From: Arcobacter sp. CECT 8983
Lineage (GTDB): Bacteria; Campylobacterota; Campylobacteria; Campylobacterales; Arcobacteraceae
Reading direction: 5' to 3'
Length of the DNA stretch: 64,000 nt
NCBI RefSeq assembly: GCF_004118855.1
Contig: NZ_PDKF01000005.1
Location: forward strand, 62,001-126,000
Positions within the stretch are counted from its first letter, which is position 1. The number at the start of each line of letters is the position of its first letter. Under the pieces are notes generated by a model. It did not search any database, was not told the origin of the DNA, and worked only from the letters and a program-made list of their open reading frames with translations. Positions 53,901-64,000 of this stretch are shown piece by piece. Both the position numbers and the translations under genes were made by a program.

Positions 53901-56894
53901 TTACTTTTTCTTATTTAAAAACTTTAATGTAGCATCTATGATATCGTCATCATCTTTGCTTGAACTTTTTATTGTTTCTTTTATATCATCTAGTTTTGTA
54001 AATGTTATATTCATCTCATAAGATGAGATAGTTTTAATTCCTTGCCCTAAAGCGAGTATTTTTATAATGATTAATTCTAAGAACTGTTTTGTTGGAATAT
54101 CTGGCTTACCAAATCTATCTTCCATCTCTTCTTCTATTTCATAAACTTCTTGTTTACTGTGACATTTAGAAAGTCTTCTATATAGTTCAAGTCTTACTCT
54201 ATCTTCAACTATATAATCACTTGAGATAAATGCAGAAATTGCTAATTTGATATCAACAGTTTTAGCTTCTTCTTTTGTTTCTCCACTTAAACTAGCAAGT
54301 GCGTCTTCTAGCATTTTTAAATATAAACCATAACCGATTTGTTTGATATGTCCACTTTGAGCTTCACCAATAATATTTCCACCACCTCTGATTTCTAAAT
54401 CCTGATGTGCTAATGCTGTACCACTTCCTAAGTAAGAGTTAGATTCTAAGGCAACTAATCTTTTAATGGCATCATTAGTGATTTGTTTTTTATCTTCAAC
54501 AACGTAGTAACAGAAACCTTCTTTATCACTTCGTCCAACTCTACCACGCAGTTGATGTAAATCAGCAATACCAAATCTATCTGCTCCATCAATAATAATA
54601 GAGTTTGCATTTGGTAAGTGAAGTCCTGATTCTACAATTGATGTAGCAAGTAAGATATCAAACTCTTTATTATCAAATTTCTCGATTATCTCTTCTGCTT
54701 CTTTTGGTTTGATTTTAGAATGAATTACCTCTATTTTAATATTTGGAACAATCTCTTCTATATCAGCTTTTTTAGCTTCAATTGAAGCAATATTATTATG
54801 CACATAGAAAAGTTGACCTCCACGTCTCTTTTCCCTTAAAACAATCTCTTTAATAAGTTTATCACTATACTCTTTTACATAAGTTCTAACCCCTAGTCTC
54901 TCGCTTGGGGGAGTAAGAAGTGAACTCATACCTTTTAGTTTACTAAGTGCTAAGTTTAGTGTTCTAGGAATTGGAGTTGCAGACATTGAGAATATATGAA
55001 CATCTTCTCTAAGCTCTTTTAATTTCTCTTTTTGTTTTACCCCAAACTTATGCTCTTCATCAATAATTACAAGGGCTAAATCATTTGTTTTTACACTAAG
55101 TAGTGAGTGAGTTCCAACTACTAAGTCTAGGCTTCCATCTTCAAGACTTTTTTTAACTTGATTTTTCTCTTTTGTTGTTGATTTTCCATCAAGTTTAGCC
55201 ATTTTTATACCAAATTGTTCAAACCTTTTTTGCATTCCATGAAAATGTTGTGAGGCAAGCAGTGTTGTAGGACACACAAAAATAGCCTGGTGTCCATCTA
55301 AAACTGTGGTTAAAATTGCATTCATAGCAACCTCTGTTTTACCAAAACCAACGTCTCCTGAAAGAAGTCTATCCATAACTCTTCCAGAACTTAAGTCTTC
55401 AAAAATTTCTCTTACACTTCTAGTTTGGTCTTTTGTGTATTCAAAACCAGCACTATTTTGAAAATCTTGTAATACTTTCTTATCAGTATTTATTTTAATT
55501 CCATTTATAAGTTCTCTAGCAGCTGCAATTTTGATAATATCATTTGCAATAGCAAATAGTTTGTCTTTTACTTTCTCTTTTAGTTTTGCAAAACTTCCTT
55601 TACCTAACTTATCAACTACTGCGTAAGAACTTCCATCACTAACATATCTATCAATTAAATCAATATTTTCCACAGGAATTAGTAATTTATCATCTCCTGC
55701 ATAAGTTACAACAACAAAGTCTCTTTTTGCTCCCATAACTACAACTGGATCTATGCCTTTATATTGTCCAATACCATGGGTTTCATGTACTACAAAATCC
55801 CCTACTTGAAGCTCATCAAGTACAAGTTTTACTTTCTTTTTTCTTCTTTTTTTAATCTCTTTATTTAATGAAATGATTATTTCATCACTTCCAATTAAAT
55901 TAATAATATAGTTTTCAAAGACATAATTTATATTTGAGTTTGAAAGTTGTAAATCAAAAGATTTAACTTTTGCTTCTGAAGATGAAATAATAGTTACTTT
56001 TTTATCTTCATGGAAAGTTAAAAACTCTTTTATATTTGCAGGAGCTATTTCTTGATAAGTTTTTGAATTAAATATTTGAGGAAGAGTTAAAAATTTATCT
56101 TTATTTATTCTTTTATCTTCAAATACATAAACCTCTTCTAATTCATCTAAAGCTTCTAGAGTAACATATGAATTTAGTTTTTTAGGTAAATATTCACCAA
56201 GTTCACCTAAATACCAAAAACCTAAAGAGTGAATATCTTTAATAAAAGCATCACTCTGTACTGTTTCTATTTGCTCATTTATCTCTTCCATTGAAGTTTC
56301 ATCAAGGGCTAAAAAAGCAGGAGTAATTTTAAAACTTTCAATCTCATCTTTTGATGATTTTTGGTCTTCAATATCAAACTCTCTAATACTTTCAACTTCA
56401 TCATCAAAAAGTGATACTCTATACCCAGTTTCACTTCCTAAAGGACAAATATCTAAAATATCTCCTCTAATGGAAACTTCTGCTTCACTGGTAACTATAT
56501 CTACAAAATAGTATCCCCAGTTATAAAGTTTTGTTTTTAACTCTTCTAAGTTTAAAGTATCTGCAAAGTTTATCTCAAATGAGTCAAAACACTTATCTTT
56601 AGGAAGAGGAAAAGATACTGTTCTAATTGGAGCAATTAATATTTTGTCTTGTTTTTTATATGAGTAATATTCATTTAAAACTTTTGTTATATCTTGAAGT
56701 TCAGTTGAAAAAGATAGTAAATCATCCCCATAATTTGCTCTAAAATCAGCCAAAGCAAAAGACTTAAATCCTAAGAAAGAGACAATATCACTTGCTACTT
56801 GAGCTTGTTTATCATCATTTACAATTAAAAGTTGACACTCTTTTAATCTTTTTTCATCCTTTAAATTCTTTAAATATTCATATATATTTTTCAC
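53901..56894 (-). CDS. mfd: transcription-repair coupling factor
   Basis: Mfd removes stalled RNA polymerase and recruits UvrA. The 997-residue protein has the UvrB-homology region, the RNA-polymerase-interaction domain (VGDFVVHETHGIGQYKGI), a RecG-like translocase with GDVGFGKTE and DEEH, and the C-terminal TRCF domain. It is somewhat shorter than the E. coli protein. The start is GTG and overlaps the stop of the upstream small gene (TAGTG). Confidence 0.97.
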   Translation of the reverse strand: MKNIYEYLKNLKDEKRLKECQLLIVNDDKQAQVASDIVSFLGFKSFALADFRANYGDDLLSFSTELQDITKVLNEYYSYKKQDKILIAPIRTVSFPLPKDKCFDSFEINFADTLNLEELKTKLYNWGYYFVDIVTSEAEVSIRGDILDICPLGSETGYRVSLFDDEVESIREFDIEDQKSSKDEIESFKITPAFLALDETSMEEINEQIETVQSDAFIKDIHSLGFWYLGELGEYLPKKLNSYVTLEALDELEEVYVFEDKRINKDKFLTLPQIFNSKTYQEIAPANIKEFLTFHEDKKVTIISSSEAKVKSFDLQLSNSNINYVFENYIINLIGSDEIIISLNKEIKKRRKKKVKLVLDELQVGDFVVHETHGIGQYKGIDPVVVMGAKRDFVVVTYAGDDKLLIPVENIDLIDRYVSDGSSYAVVDKLGKGSFAKLKEKVKDKLFAIANDIIKIAAARELINGIKINTDKKVLQDFQNSAGFEYTKDQTRSVREIFEDLSSGRVMDRLLSGDVGFGKTEVAMNAILTTVLDGHQAIFVCPTTLLASQHFHGMQKRFEQFGIKMAKLDGKSTTKEKNQVKKSLEDGSLDLVVGTHSLLSVKTNDLALVIIDEEHKFGVKQKEKLKELREDVHIFSMSATPIPRTLNLALSKLKGMSSLLTPPSERLGVRTYVKEYSDKLIKEIVLREKRRGGQLFYVHNNIASIEAKKADIEEIVPNIKIEVIHSKIKPKEAEEIIEKFDNKEFDILLATSIVESGLHLPNANSIIIDGADRFGIADLHQLRGRVGRSDKEGFCYYVVEDKKQITNDAIKRLVALESNSYLGSGTALAHQDLEIRGGGNIIGEAQSGHIKQIGYGLYLKMLEDALASLSGETKEEAKTVDIKLAISAFISSDYIVEDRVRLELYRRLSKCHSKQEVYEIEEEMEDRFGKPDIPTKQFLELIIIKILALGQGIKTISSYEMNITFTKLDDIKETIKSSSKDDDDIIDATLKFLNKKK

Positions 56895-57199
56895 TATTTT
56901 TCTTCTTTTACTTCTTCAAAGTCATTTGTTTGTTTATCATAATAATATGCTGGGTAAGGTGTCTCGTTAAGTAAGAAAATCAAGTTTGCATCCGTGAAAC
57001 TGTTTTTTTGAAGCCCTTTTTTAAATACTTCTAAAATATATGCTTTTGTAGAAAATGTTGTCGTTGTAGATTTTGCGGTATAAACAAAATCTTCACCTTC
57101 AACAGTAGAAAAACCTTCTCTTTTTACATGTTTTTCAAATTTTTCTTTATTTTCTAGTCCTGATACATCAAGTAATACTAAAACATCTAATTCTTCCAT
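56894..57199 (-). CDS. small conserved-looking hypothetical protein upstream of mfd
   Basis: The 101-residue soluble protein has an alpha/beta pattern (MEELDVLVLLDVSGLENKEK at the start). Near the C-terminus is a YYYDKQTNDFEEV segment. No named family is recognised. It is translationally coupled to mfd by a one-base overlap, which suggests they are expressed together. Confidence 0.65.
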   Translation of the reverse strand: MEELDVLVLLDVSGLENKEKFEKHVKREGFSTVEGEDFVYTAKSTTTTFSTKAYILEVFKKGLQKNSFTDANLIFLLNETPYPAYYYDKQTNDFEEVKEEK

Positions 57200-57243
57200 T
57201 TTTATCCTATTTAATTTTATAGTGATTTAAAAATGTATTGTAT

Positions 57244-59136
57244 TTAAATTAGCTTTTCTATTACCTTACCTGATATAAGATTTATATTTTTATTTTCTAA
57301 ACTTTTTAAATCCTCTTCATTATTTATAGAAGTAGCAATTATTTTTATTCCTAGAGAGTTTTTAATCATATTTATAGCATCTAAACTTTCTAAAGAATGT
57401 AAGAATCTTTTATTTACTTTTATATATTCAGGTTTTTTTATTTTTAAATAGTCATATTCTTCACTTATTCCCATAAAATTAAAAATTGCAATATCAAAAC
57501 CATAATCATCAAGCATATTTAAAAAGACTATACAGTTAAATTCATATTTTGTAAAAGATTCTTCTTCTAATTCAAATATTATATTTTTATTAAAACTTTT
57601 TTGATCTTCAAAAATCTTTCTTAACTTTTCAAAAGGCATATTCGCAATAAAATCACTAGGTATTTGTATTGCGACTTTTTTATCAAAAATATTTTGCCTT
57701 AAAACTTTTTCTATAACTTTTAAATATATTTCTTCTAAAAGATCTAACTCTAATACTGTTCCTATAAACTCTCCATATGAATAAACTTTATCTTTATTTT
57801 TTATTTCAAAACTAATAGTTTTGTATTCACTTTGTTTTGTATCTAAATTAACAATATCACGATATAAGATATTAAACTCTTCTTTTTCTTTTGCTAAATT
57901 TATTATTTCTCTAAAGCTTCTTTTAGGTTCATGAATTTCACTATTATTTAAATAATAAGAATCATTTCCTTGAAATACTTTTGATTGATTTAATGTATAA
58001 TCAATTTTAGCTAATAATTCACTATGATTCTTTTCATCTTTATAATGACAAACTCCTAAATATAGTTCTATTTCTTCATCCAGAACATCTTCTAATAAGT
58101 TATTTAAATCTATAGATAATTGTCTTGCAATTGTTTTTACCTCTTTCTCATTTACCCTAGGTAAAATTATAATAAACTCGGCGGCATTTGTTCTTGCTAT
58201 AATATTTGCATCTTGAAATGAAGTTTCATCTGTTATGATATTCGCTGCTTTTAAAAACAATTTATCTACATTGTCATATCCAATTTTTTTATTTAGTAAA
58301 TCAATTTTTGTAATGATAATAGAGATAATATATCCTTTATTATTCATACTATTCTCTTCTAAATATTCACTTGTTTTTAAAATAAGATACTTACGATTAT
58401 AAAGTTTTGTTAACTCATCAATATAAAGTAATTCTCTATTTCTTTTAAGTATTTCATTTGCATGATTAAACATATTTTGAATCTTTTCAATCATACTATT
58501 TATACTAATTGTTACAGATTTAAACTCTTTAGTAAAAGGTATTTTTTCTTGGTAAATAAACTTATTTTCAAGTGCCATATCACTTTGTTTTTTGATAGTA
58601 AGTAAAGGTTTTAGAATAGTTCTAAAAAGTAATGAAATTATGGCTAAAGTAAAGATAAATAAACTTACCAAAGTAATAGATAGATTTATAAATATTTTAT
58701 AAAGTTGTAAATAAAGAGTTTCTCTATCTGCAAAAACTTCTAAATTTCCCAATACAGACCAACCTTGAGATACAGTTGATGAAGATGAGACTTCATTAAT
58801 TTGAACGAAATCTAAAAACCAAGAAGGTATAGAGTTTTCAATTTCTTCTTCTTTTTTTATTCTTTCATATACAATACTTTCATCTAAGTTTTTAAATACT
58901 ATTTTTTCATAATTTCCGTTATCAAAACTCGCATTTAATACTGTTTTGATAGTACTTTCATCCGCATTTGCATTTGTAATAGAAAGGCTAATATTTGATA
59001 CACTATTTTGAACATTTTCATAAAGTGATTCTTTGGCTGAGTTTTTTATTTCATTAAAACTTATACTTAAAATCAAAATAAAAAGTAATGTGAAAACCAC
59101 TAAAAGTAAAATTGAAATTTGTCTAAATAGGCTCAT
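57244..59136 (-). CDS. lapD: LapD-like c-di-GMP receptor (degenerate GGDEF-EAL)
   Basis: The 630-residue protein has a membrane helix at about 7-25, a LapD/MoxY-type periplasmic domain (about 28-148) with the output-loop segment GWSVLGNLEVFAD, and a second helix at about 150-171. HAMP, a GGDEF domain with NAAEF (317-321) in place of GGDEF, and an EAL domain with EIK (444-446) in place of EAL follow. Both catalytic sites are lost, as in LapD, which binds c-di-GMP and then traps LapG outside the inner membrane. It overlaps lapG by four bases (ATGA). Confidence 0.88.
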   Translation of the reverse strand: MSLFRQISILLLVVFTLLFILILSISFNEIKNSAKESLYENVQNSVSNISLSITNANADESTIKTVLNASFDNGNYEKIVFKNLDESIVYERIKKEEEIENSIPSWFLDFVQINEVSSSSTVSQGWSVLGNLEVFADRETLYLQLYKIFINLSITLVSLFIFTLAIISLLFRTILKPLLTIKKQSDMALENKFIYQEKIPFTKEFKSVTISINSMIEKIQNMFNHANEILKRNRELLYIDELTKLYNRKYLILKTSEYLEENSMNNKGYIISIIITKIDLLNKKIGYDNVDKLFLKAANIITDETSFQDANIIARTNAAEFIIILPRVNEKEVKTIARQLSIDLNNLLEDVLDEEIELYLGVCHYKDEKNHSELLAKIDYTLNQSKVFQGNDSYYLNNSEIHEPKRSFREIINLAKEKEEFNILYRDIVNLDTKQSEYKTISFEIKNKDKVYSYGEFIGTVLELDLLEEIYLKVIEKVLRQNIFDKKVAIQIPSDFIANMPFEKLRKIFEDQKSFNKNIIFELEEESFTKYEFNCIVFLNMLDDYGFDIAIFNFMGISEEYDYLKIKKPEYIKVNKRFLHSLESLDAINMIKNSLGIKIIATSINNEEDLKSLENKNINLISGKVIEKLI

Positions 59137-59735
59137 ATTTTATTCTCCCTAAAATTTTTCATTAATCTATCCCATTTTTTGTGAGCAGATGTTCTTTTTC
59201 CATTTTTTAATATATTTGGATTGAAATTATAAATTGGTGTTAAATCAGTTCTTTTTGAAGCTTTAAAAATTCTTTTATTTACACTATCTAAAATCAAAGG
59301 TTCTGAACTAGGTGTTTTAAAATATGAAAGTACCATATGTGCTTCTTTTGATCCTTTGAGTCGAACATAAGAAAGAAACATCTTTTTAGAAGATATACCT
59401 AAATACTTCAAAACAAGATATTTTGCAATAACATAATCTTCACAATCACCTTTATCCCGTGCTAAAAACTCATAAGGAGTTGCCCAATAATCATTTACAC
59501 CATAAATATCTTTATCACTTCCATAAGGTACATAATTAAAAAAATCATTGATCATCTCTAATTTTTTTTCTTCACTCTTTTTTGAAGCTCTTTTGATAAT
59601 TCGTTCTAAAGCTATAAATCTATTTTTTGCAAAGCGTTTATATTTTTTTTCCACTTCTTTTATTAGATTAGAACTAGAAAAATTTGCAGAAGAACTAGAA
59701 AAAACCAGAAATAAAATTATAATAAATACTTTCAT
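59133..59735 (-). CDS. lapG: LapG-like periplasmic cysteine protease
   Basis: The 200-residue protein has a signal peptide and a bacterial transglutaminase-like cysteine protease domain. Catalytic Cys98 (GDCEDYVIAKY), His133 (EAHMVLSY) and Asp150 (LILDS) are all present. LapG cuts the N-terminal part of LapA-type adhesins and so releases them from the cell surface. It lies between its likely substrate gene and its likely inhibitor gene. Confidence 0.9.
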   Translation of the reverse strand: MKVFIIILFLVFSSSSANFSSSNLIKEVEKKYKRFAKNRFIALERIIKRASKKSEEKKLEMINDFFNYVPYGSDKDIYGVNDYWATPYEFLARDKGDCEDYVIAKYLVLKYLGISSKKMFLSYVRLKGSKEAHMVLSYFKTPSSEPLILDSVNKRIFKASKRTDLTPIYNFNPNILKNGKRTSAHKKWDRLMKNFRENKI

Positions 59736-59756
59736 ACATATATTGTATCTAAAAAT

Positions 59757-59785
59757 AAAAGAGATAAAATAAACTTATCTCTTTT
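59757..59785 (-). terminator. terminator after the adhesin gene
   Basis: AAAAGAGATAA pairs perfectly with TTATCTCTTTT over 11 bp around a seven-base loop. On the minus strand it is followed by ATTTTT. It lies between the adhesin stop and the lapG start, so the adhesin and lapG-lapD may be separate transcripts. Confidence 0.65.
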
Positions 59786-59791
59786 ACCTTT

Positions 59792-62700
59792 TTATACTAT
59801 TTGGTCACTTATATTCTGTTCAATTTTAACTTTAACAGAAGGATCATCTGAGTTTGTGTAAATATCATATCCGCTATCAGCTCCTGTTCCAGCTTTAGTT
59901 GTCCAAGTATTACCATCATTTTTAAATGAAACTGTATCAGAACTATCACCTTTAATAACTAACTCATTCTTACTATCTGTCATATCAATTACATCTTGTA
60001 AAGATAGATTTGCTAAAGTATTATCACCTGATACACTTAAATCAATTTCATTTAGATTTTTTGCACTTGTTATAGTATCAATTTTGTCAAAGTCTAAATT
60101 CATTCCTTCATCAAGTTTGAACGTACCTGAAACATCTGAAAGTTTTAATTCAAATGAACTAGTAACTTCATTAGAAGAAATATCAGGACTAAATGGATTT
60201 CCATTTTCATCTACTTCTTGTGTCCATGCTTTTACAGTTACATTATTCACTGATTTGTCATGGGACAACTGAATATTATTAATCTCATCATAAGTAATAC
60301 CTTCTATTACCCAATTAGAACCATCCCATGTTGCTTTTGAACTTAAATCTGTACCATCTTCTAATTGGAATTGTGCAGATTCATTTAATCCACCAAGCTC
60401 TAAACTCATAGTTTCACTTCCATCTACATCTGCCATATTTGCATTCAGATTTAAATCAACCCAAGAAAATGCATCTCCAAATGTCATTGTTGGATCTATT
60501 GTCATATCATCGGCAACAGATTCAATTTTTCCAGTTACTTCGACTGTTTGTTGCTCAAAGGTAGATAAGTTTTCTTCTTTTATAATAAACTTAGCATCAA
60601 AATCAAACTCACCTGACCAATTTTCTGGAGCATTAATATATATTTCAGGTAAAGTTCCATCACTTACAGGAATTAACCATTTATTTCTATGCACATCAGT
60701 ATCACCATTAATATTTGGTGTTAAATCAAAATCACTTCCACTTGTTTCACCTACATTAGTAGCCATAACTAAAGAACCATTCTCTACATACCAAACAGTA
60801 AAATTATTTGGAACCTCATCTAAAATGATATTTCCAAGACTTTCAGAACCATCATCAAAGGCACTAGAATTTACTTCTAATTTTACAGGATTAGCTAATG
60901 TTGTACCACCAATTGTTGTTGGGTCATCTTCAATACCAGTAGCTGTTACAACTGTCGCATCAAGTTGCACATCTACTATAGGAGTAACGTTAATTGTTTT
61001 ACTTCCTGTTGAGTCAAGAGTCACACTACTTCCAGTTTCTTTATTTTGAACACTTACCTCAAATTTCACACTTCCATCTCTATTAGATGCAGAAGTATAT
61101 TCTAAACCTGTAATTGGTGAATCAACTTCAAATGCAGGTTGTCCAGCTTTTGGTGTAATTGTATATGTACCATTTCCATTATCTACAATGTCATAATTTC
61201 CAGAAGTATCAATTAATGTTCCAGTAGTTCCATTTACTCCATTAGACTCTGTATCATTCCAAGTTTCAGTTATAGTTATAGTAATACTATTTCCTACAAG
61301 CTCTGTTTTACTTGCATCATTTGGATTTGATAATGTGATAGTAAGAGGTGTTGTACCATCTTCATCTACATTATTTGCAGAAATATCTATAGTCATTTCA
61401 TCTGTAAGAGGTGTAATATCTTGTGTAGAATTTACTTGATTACCACTATTAAAACCTCCATTATCTTGTGTCGCTATATCAGCAGTAAAAGTAAAGTCAC
61501 CTTTTAAAGTTCCATCTTGATCTGAATTTACATCTTTTGTAGTTGTGATTTTTACATTTGCTAATTCTGTATTCATATCAGCAGCATTTCCATTTCCAAC
61601 TATAACATAGAAAGTTTTTCCACCTTCGACATATGAATAATCATACCCTGAAATTGATGTTCCCTCTGCTAAATCGGTAATTGTAATAACTGCATTTCCA
61701 CTACCTTGTGAACCACCTGATTCAAGATTTACTTCTAATACATCAGCAAGACTAAATTCAGTATCTTCTTGAATAGCTGCTTGCTTAACTGCTAGTTCTA
61801 AATCAGCTGGAGTTCCTGGTCCTGAACCTGAAGCAGTATAATTTTTTTCAATCGTTACAGTTTGAGAAGCACTTTTTACTTCTGCATTGGTATCTTTAGT
61901 ATAAGTTGTAATTGTAATTGGTCTAGTTGCAAAGTCTGCACCTTGATTTACTATAAACTTAATACTTTCAAGTGCACCATTCATATCTAAAGTACCATCA
62001 GCAGGAGCAGTTATTACCCAAATATTATTATGCTCACTACCACTATATCCATAGTATGTAGCACCTTCAATTGATACTCCCATAGGTACACCAGTAATTA
62101 TAATTTCTTGTACTGTTTCACTGCTATCTTTATCATCACTTGAAGTTGTCACAGAAACTGTAAATTTAGAGTCTTCTTGATTTACTTTTACAGTTGAACC
62201 TGAAATCGTTACATCTCCTGAGTCTTCTGAAATACTATTTATTGCTAAACTTGGAGCATCTGTAACTGCTTGTACATTTACTGTATGAGTATGAGTGAAG
62301 TCTTTTATATCTGTTTCACTTCCATTTGTATCTTTTACAGTGTAAGTAACTTCTAAATCAAAACTTGTTTTGCCATTTAAGTCATGTTCTGTTGTATTTT
62401 TTGCATAAATACTAGCTGCTTGTGCTTTTGTTAACACATAATAACCATTATCTAATGTTGAGCTTATATTTTGAGTCATATCTGAATCTAAATATAATTC
62501 ATAACCAGCAGGAACACCATCGGCTTTGATTTTAACTACAGTAATTGTTTCTGTTCCATTTCCATCATTATCAGTTAAACTTGGAGAAATATTTATTTTA
62601 TTTGTTCCACCATCAACATCTTCATAAATAGTTGAAGAACTTGAAACTGATACATCATCTGCAATTGGATTTACAAAGAAGTTTACAGTTTGAGTATTAT

Positions 62701-64000
62701 GTGTTTTACTATCTCCTTCACCTGCTTTTTCAGTTGTTACATATGTTAAATCAAAACTTGCATCTCCACTGAAGTCTTTAGGAATATTTATCTTAATACT
62801 TCCTGCTTTTATATCACTTGCTTTTACTACATATTGTCCATCTTCTACATAGTATTGACTTCCATTCTCTATTGTAAGACCAGAAGTTAAATTATCAATT
62901 CTAATTGTTAACTCTTCACTATCATCTAAACCATCAAGTGCAGTTGCATCTAAATAAATATCTTTTATATCTAACTGATTAGCTTCATCTACAGTGATAC
63001 TACTTTTTAATGTTGTTCCTTCTGGTGCATCGGCAATATTTTTTACAATAACATCTATATCTTTTTCAGTCCAAGCTGTTTGATTACTTCCATCTTCTGT
63101 TTGAGCTTCAACTTTTAAAGTAAAATCACTATCATCATTATATGGTGGTACAATAACTAATGCAGTGTCATTATCAAAATCATTTATTTGAATTTCACCT
63201 TTACCACCTACTATATTAGTTAAATCTATTTTTGTTTCACCATAATAAATCTCTGCATCTTCAGGTATATCCTTAATTCTTACATTAAAGATTTCAGAAC
63301 CATCTTTATCATCAGAACTTACTTTGATATTTAATGGGATTCCACCTGTTCCATTTGAATTTACTGTATCACTTGGATTACTAGAACTATTTCCATCATC
63401 TCTACCTGCGTCTTCAAACCCTACTGATTGTTCCACTTTAATGGTTGCTAAGTTTGCCACTGGTGTTACTGTTACTTCAAAGTTAACACTATCTTCTTCT
63501 ACACTTCCTTTAGTATCGCTACTATCTACACCTTTATCTTGTGATTTTAATGTTATTGTTCCAGTTACTTTTCCACTCCAGTAATCAGGAAACTTCATAC
63601 TAAATGCTGGGTCAGGTAATTTATTGTCATTTTTATCAAAATCTACACTATAGTTTCCATTGCCATCATTATAAACTTTCACATCAGTTTTACTTCCAAT
63701 TGTAATATAGATAAAGTCTGGAAGAGTAGTTCCATTTTCTGGTGTTAAGCTAATAGTATAACTTCTTTCTTCAGAACCGTCTAAATCAAAAGTAGAATCT
63801 GTATTACCTACACTTGATGTTCCACTTGTTGCAGTTAATAATGCTTTTAAATCTAAAGAAGTATCTGATGCTACTTCACCTGTTTTTGGATTAGTATTAT
63901 TTTCTACAATATCATTAAATACTACAGTTTTTGTATTTACATCTACTGTATCAACTTGAGCATTATTTGTTCCATCCCAATTTAATGTAAATTCATCAGT
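59792..64000 (-). CDS. giant LapA-type repetitive adhesin, type I secreted (N-terminus outside window)
   Basis: The frame is open to the window edge, giving the last 1,402 residues. The GTG-led reading that starts at 63682 is only an internal codon. The protein is acidic, Thr/Ser/Asp-rich and has almost no Cys. It contains at least seven irregular beta-sandwich-like modules marked by DxDGSE-type calcium motifs (for example DKDGSEIF, DVDGSETMSL). The C-terminal 100 residues (NLSLQDVIDMTDSKNELVIKG onward) match the type I secretion signal region of large adhesins. Neighbouring lapG and lapD indicate a retained, protease-releasable adhesin. The cleavage site and ABC exporter genes would be upstream, out of view. 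Confidence 0.88.
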   Translation of the reverse strand, partial: TDEFTLNWDGTNNAQVDTVDVNTKTVVFNDIVENNTNPKTGEVASDTSLDLKALLTATSGTSSVGNTDSTFDLDGSEERSYTISLTPENGTTLPDFIYITIGSKTDVKVYNDGNGNYSVDFDKNDNKLPDPAFSMKFPDYWSGKVTGTITLKSQDKGVDSSDTKGSVEEDSVNFEVTVTPVANLATIKVEQSVGFEDAGRDDGNSSSNPSDTVNSNGTGGIPLNIKVSSDDKDGSEIFNVRIKDIPEDAEIYYGETKIDLTNIVGGKGEIQINDFDNDTALVIVPPYNDDSDFTLKVEAQTEDGSNQTAWTEKDIDVIVKNIADAPEGTTLKSSITVDEANQLDIKDIYLDATALDGLDDSEELTIRIDNLTSGLTIENGSQYYVEDGQYVVKASDIKAGSIKINIPKDFSGDASFDLTYVTTEKAGEGDSKTHNTQTVNFFVNPIADDVSVSSSSTIYEDVDGGTNKINISPSLTDNDGNGTETITVVKIKADGVPAGYELYLDSDMTQNISSTLDNGYYVLTKAQAASIYAKNTTEHDLNGKTSFDLEVTYTVKDTNGSETDIKDFTHTHTVNVQAVTDAPSLAINSISEDSGDVTISGSTVKVNQEDSKFTVSVTTSSDDKDSSETVQEIIITGVPMGVSIEGATYYGYSGSEHNNIWVITAPADGTLDMNGALESIKFIVNQGADFATRPITITTYTKDTNAEVKSASQTVTIEKNYTASGSGPGTPADLELAVKQAAIQEDTEFSLADVLEVNLESGGSQGSGNAVITITDLAEGTSISGYDYSYVEGGKTFYVIVGNGNAADMNTELANVKITTTKDVNSDQDGTLKGDFTFTADIATQDNGGFNSGNQVNSTQDITPLTDEMTIDISANNVDEDGTTPLTITLSNPNDASKTELVGNSITITITETWNDTESNGVNGTTGTLIDTSGNYDIVDNGNGTYTITPKAGQPAFEVDSPITGLEYTSASNRDGSVKFEVSVQNKETGSSVTLDSTGSKTINVTPIVDVQLDATVVTATGIEDDPTTIGGTTLANPVKLEVNSSAFDDGSESLGNIILDEVPNNFTVWYVENGSLVMATNVGETSGSDFDLTPNINGDTDVHRNKWLIPVSDGTLPEIYINAPENWSGEFDFDAKFIIKEENLSTFEQQTVEVTGKIESVADDMTIDPTMTFGDAFSWVDLNLNANMADVDGSETMSLELGGLNESAQFQLEDGTDLSSKATWDGSNWVIEGITYDEINNIQLSHDKSVNNVTVKAWTQEVDENGNPFSPDISSNEVTSSFELKLSDVSGTFKLDEGMNLDFDKIDTITSAKNLNEIDLSVSGDNTLANLSLQDVIDMTDSKNELVIKGDSSDTVSFKNDGNTWTTKAGTGADSGYDIYTNSDDPSVKVKIEQNISDQIV

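Noticed and set aside
60084-63584. Several plus-strand open frames opposite the adhesin gene
   Set aside because: They are antisense to a long, coherent adhesin frame and are products of its biased Thr/Ser/Asp codons.

Overview
The window is AT-rich (roughly 70% or more A+T by eye) and tightly packed with genes. It looks like a chromosome segment of an Arcobacter-type member of the Campylobacterota. The support is family-level: a Campylobacter/Helicobacter-style cell-shape peptidase pair (Pgp2/Csd6 and Pgp3/Csd3), LPP20-type lipoproteins, the carboxynorspermidine route to polyamines, a Cts-like transformation cluster, and a tmRNA tag ending in YAKAA. A glucosylglycerate osmolyte operon and a LapA-type giant adhesin suggest a marine or salt-exposed, surface-attaching lifestyle (inference).

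Layout. 1-3,280: end of a LysR regulator, two small genes, and purH. 3,424-7,632: an ammonium-transporter/diguanylate-cyclase fusion, then a four-gene overlapping operon (DUF2249, polytopic membrane protein, DUF59, CopD-like) behind a perfect FNR-type box. 7,643-10,250: a DUF302 gene and purL. 10,319-14,497: divergent cell-wall peptidases, mgtE and folE. 14,509-20,977: a Cts-like type II secretion/transformation cluster, era and comM. 21,042-24,018: a PAS protein, def, clpP and tig. 24,119-31,653: a VWA-TPR fusion, tandem PPK2 kinases, nspC, carboxynorspermidine dehydrogenase and bioA.

31,700-36,102: ssrA (tmRNA) followed by about 4 kb of accessory DNA. This holds a Fic protein, a broken lipoprotein gene and a two-gene module of unknown function with HEPN-like motifs. 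It ends at a degenerate copy of the tmRNA 3' end. I read it as a decayed or minimal integrative island using ssrA as its attachment site, with no integrase left. It is the best candidate here for an undescribed system.

36,305-43,131: a chemoreceptor, an LPP20/CsgG/LPP20 lipoprotein operon, hemD with an extra N-terminal domain, and an EamA transporter. 43,128-50,181: a six-gene operon for making and recycling glucosylglycerate (pgi, galU, GH13_18 phosphorylase, GT81-like synthase, glycerate kinase, MpgP-like phosphatase). A small ribbon-helix-helix/winged-helix regulator is divergent from it, followed by a PAS-GGDEF protein. 53,593-57,199: a small membrane protein, mfd and a small hypothetical gene. 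57,244-64,000: a c-di-GMP-controlled adhesion module, with a LapD-like receptor, a LapG-like protease and the C-terminal 1,402 residues of a type I-secreted adhesin that runs off the window.

The window is rich in c-di-GMP proteins: two diguanylate cyclases with intact GGEEF and I-sites, plus one degenerate GGDEF/EAL receptor that would read the signal and control the adhesin.
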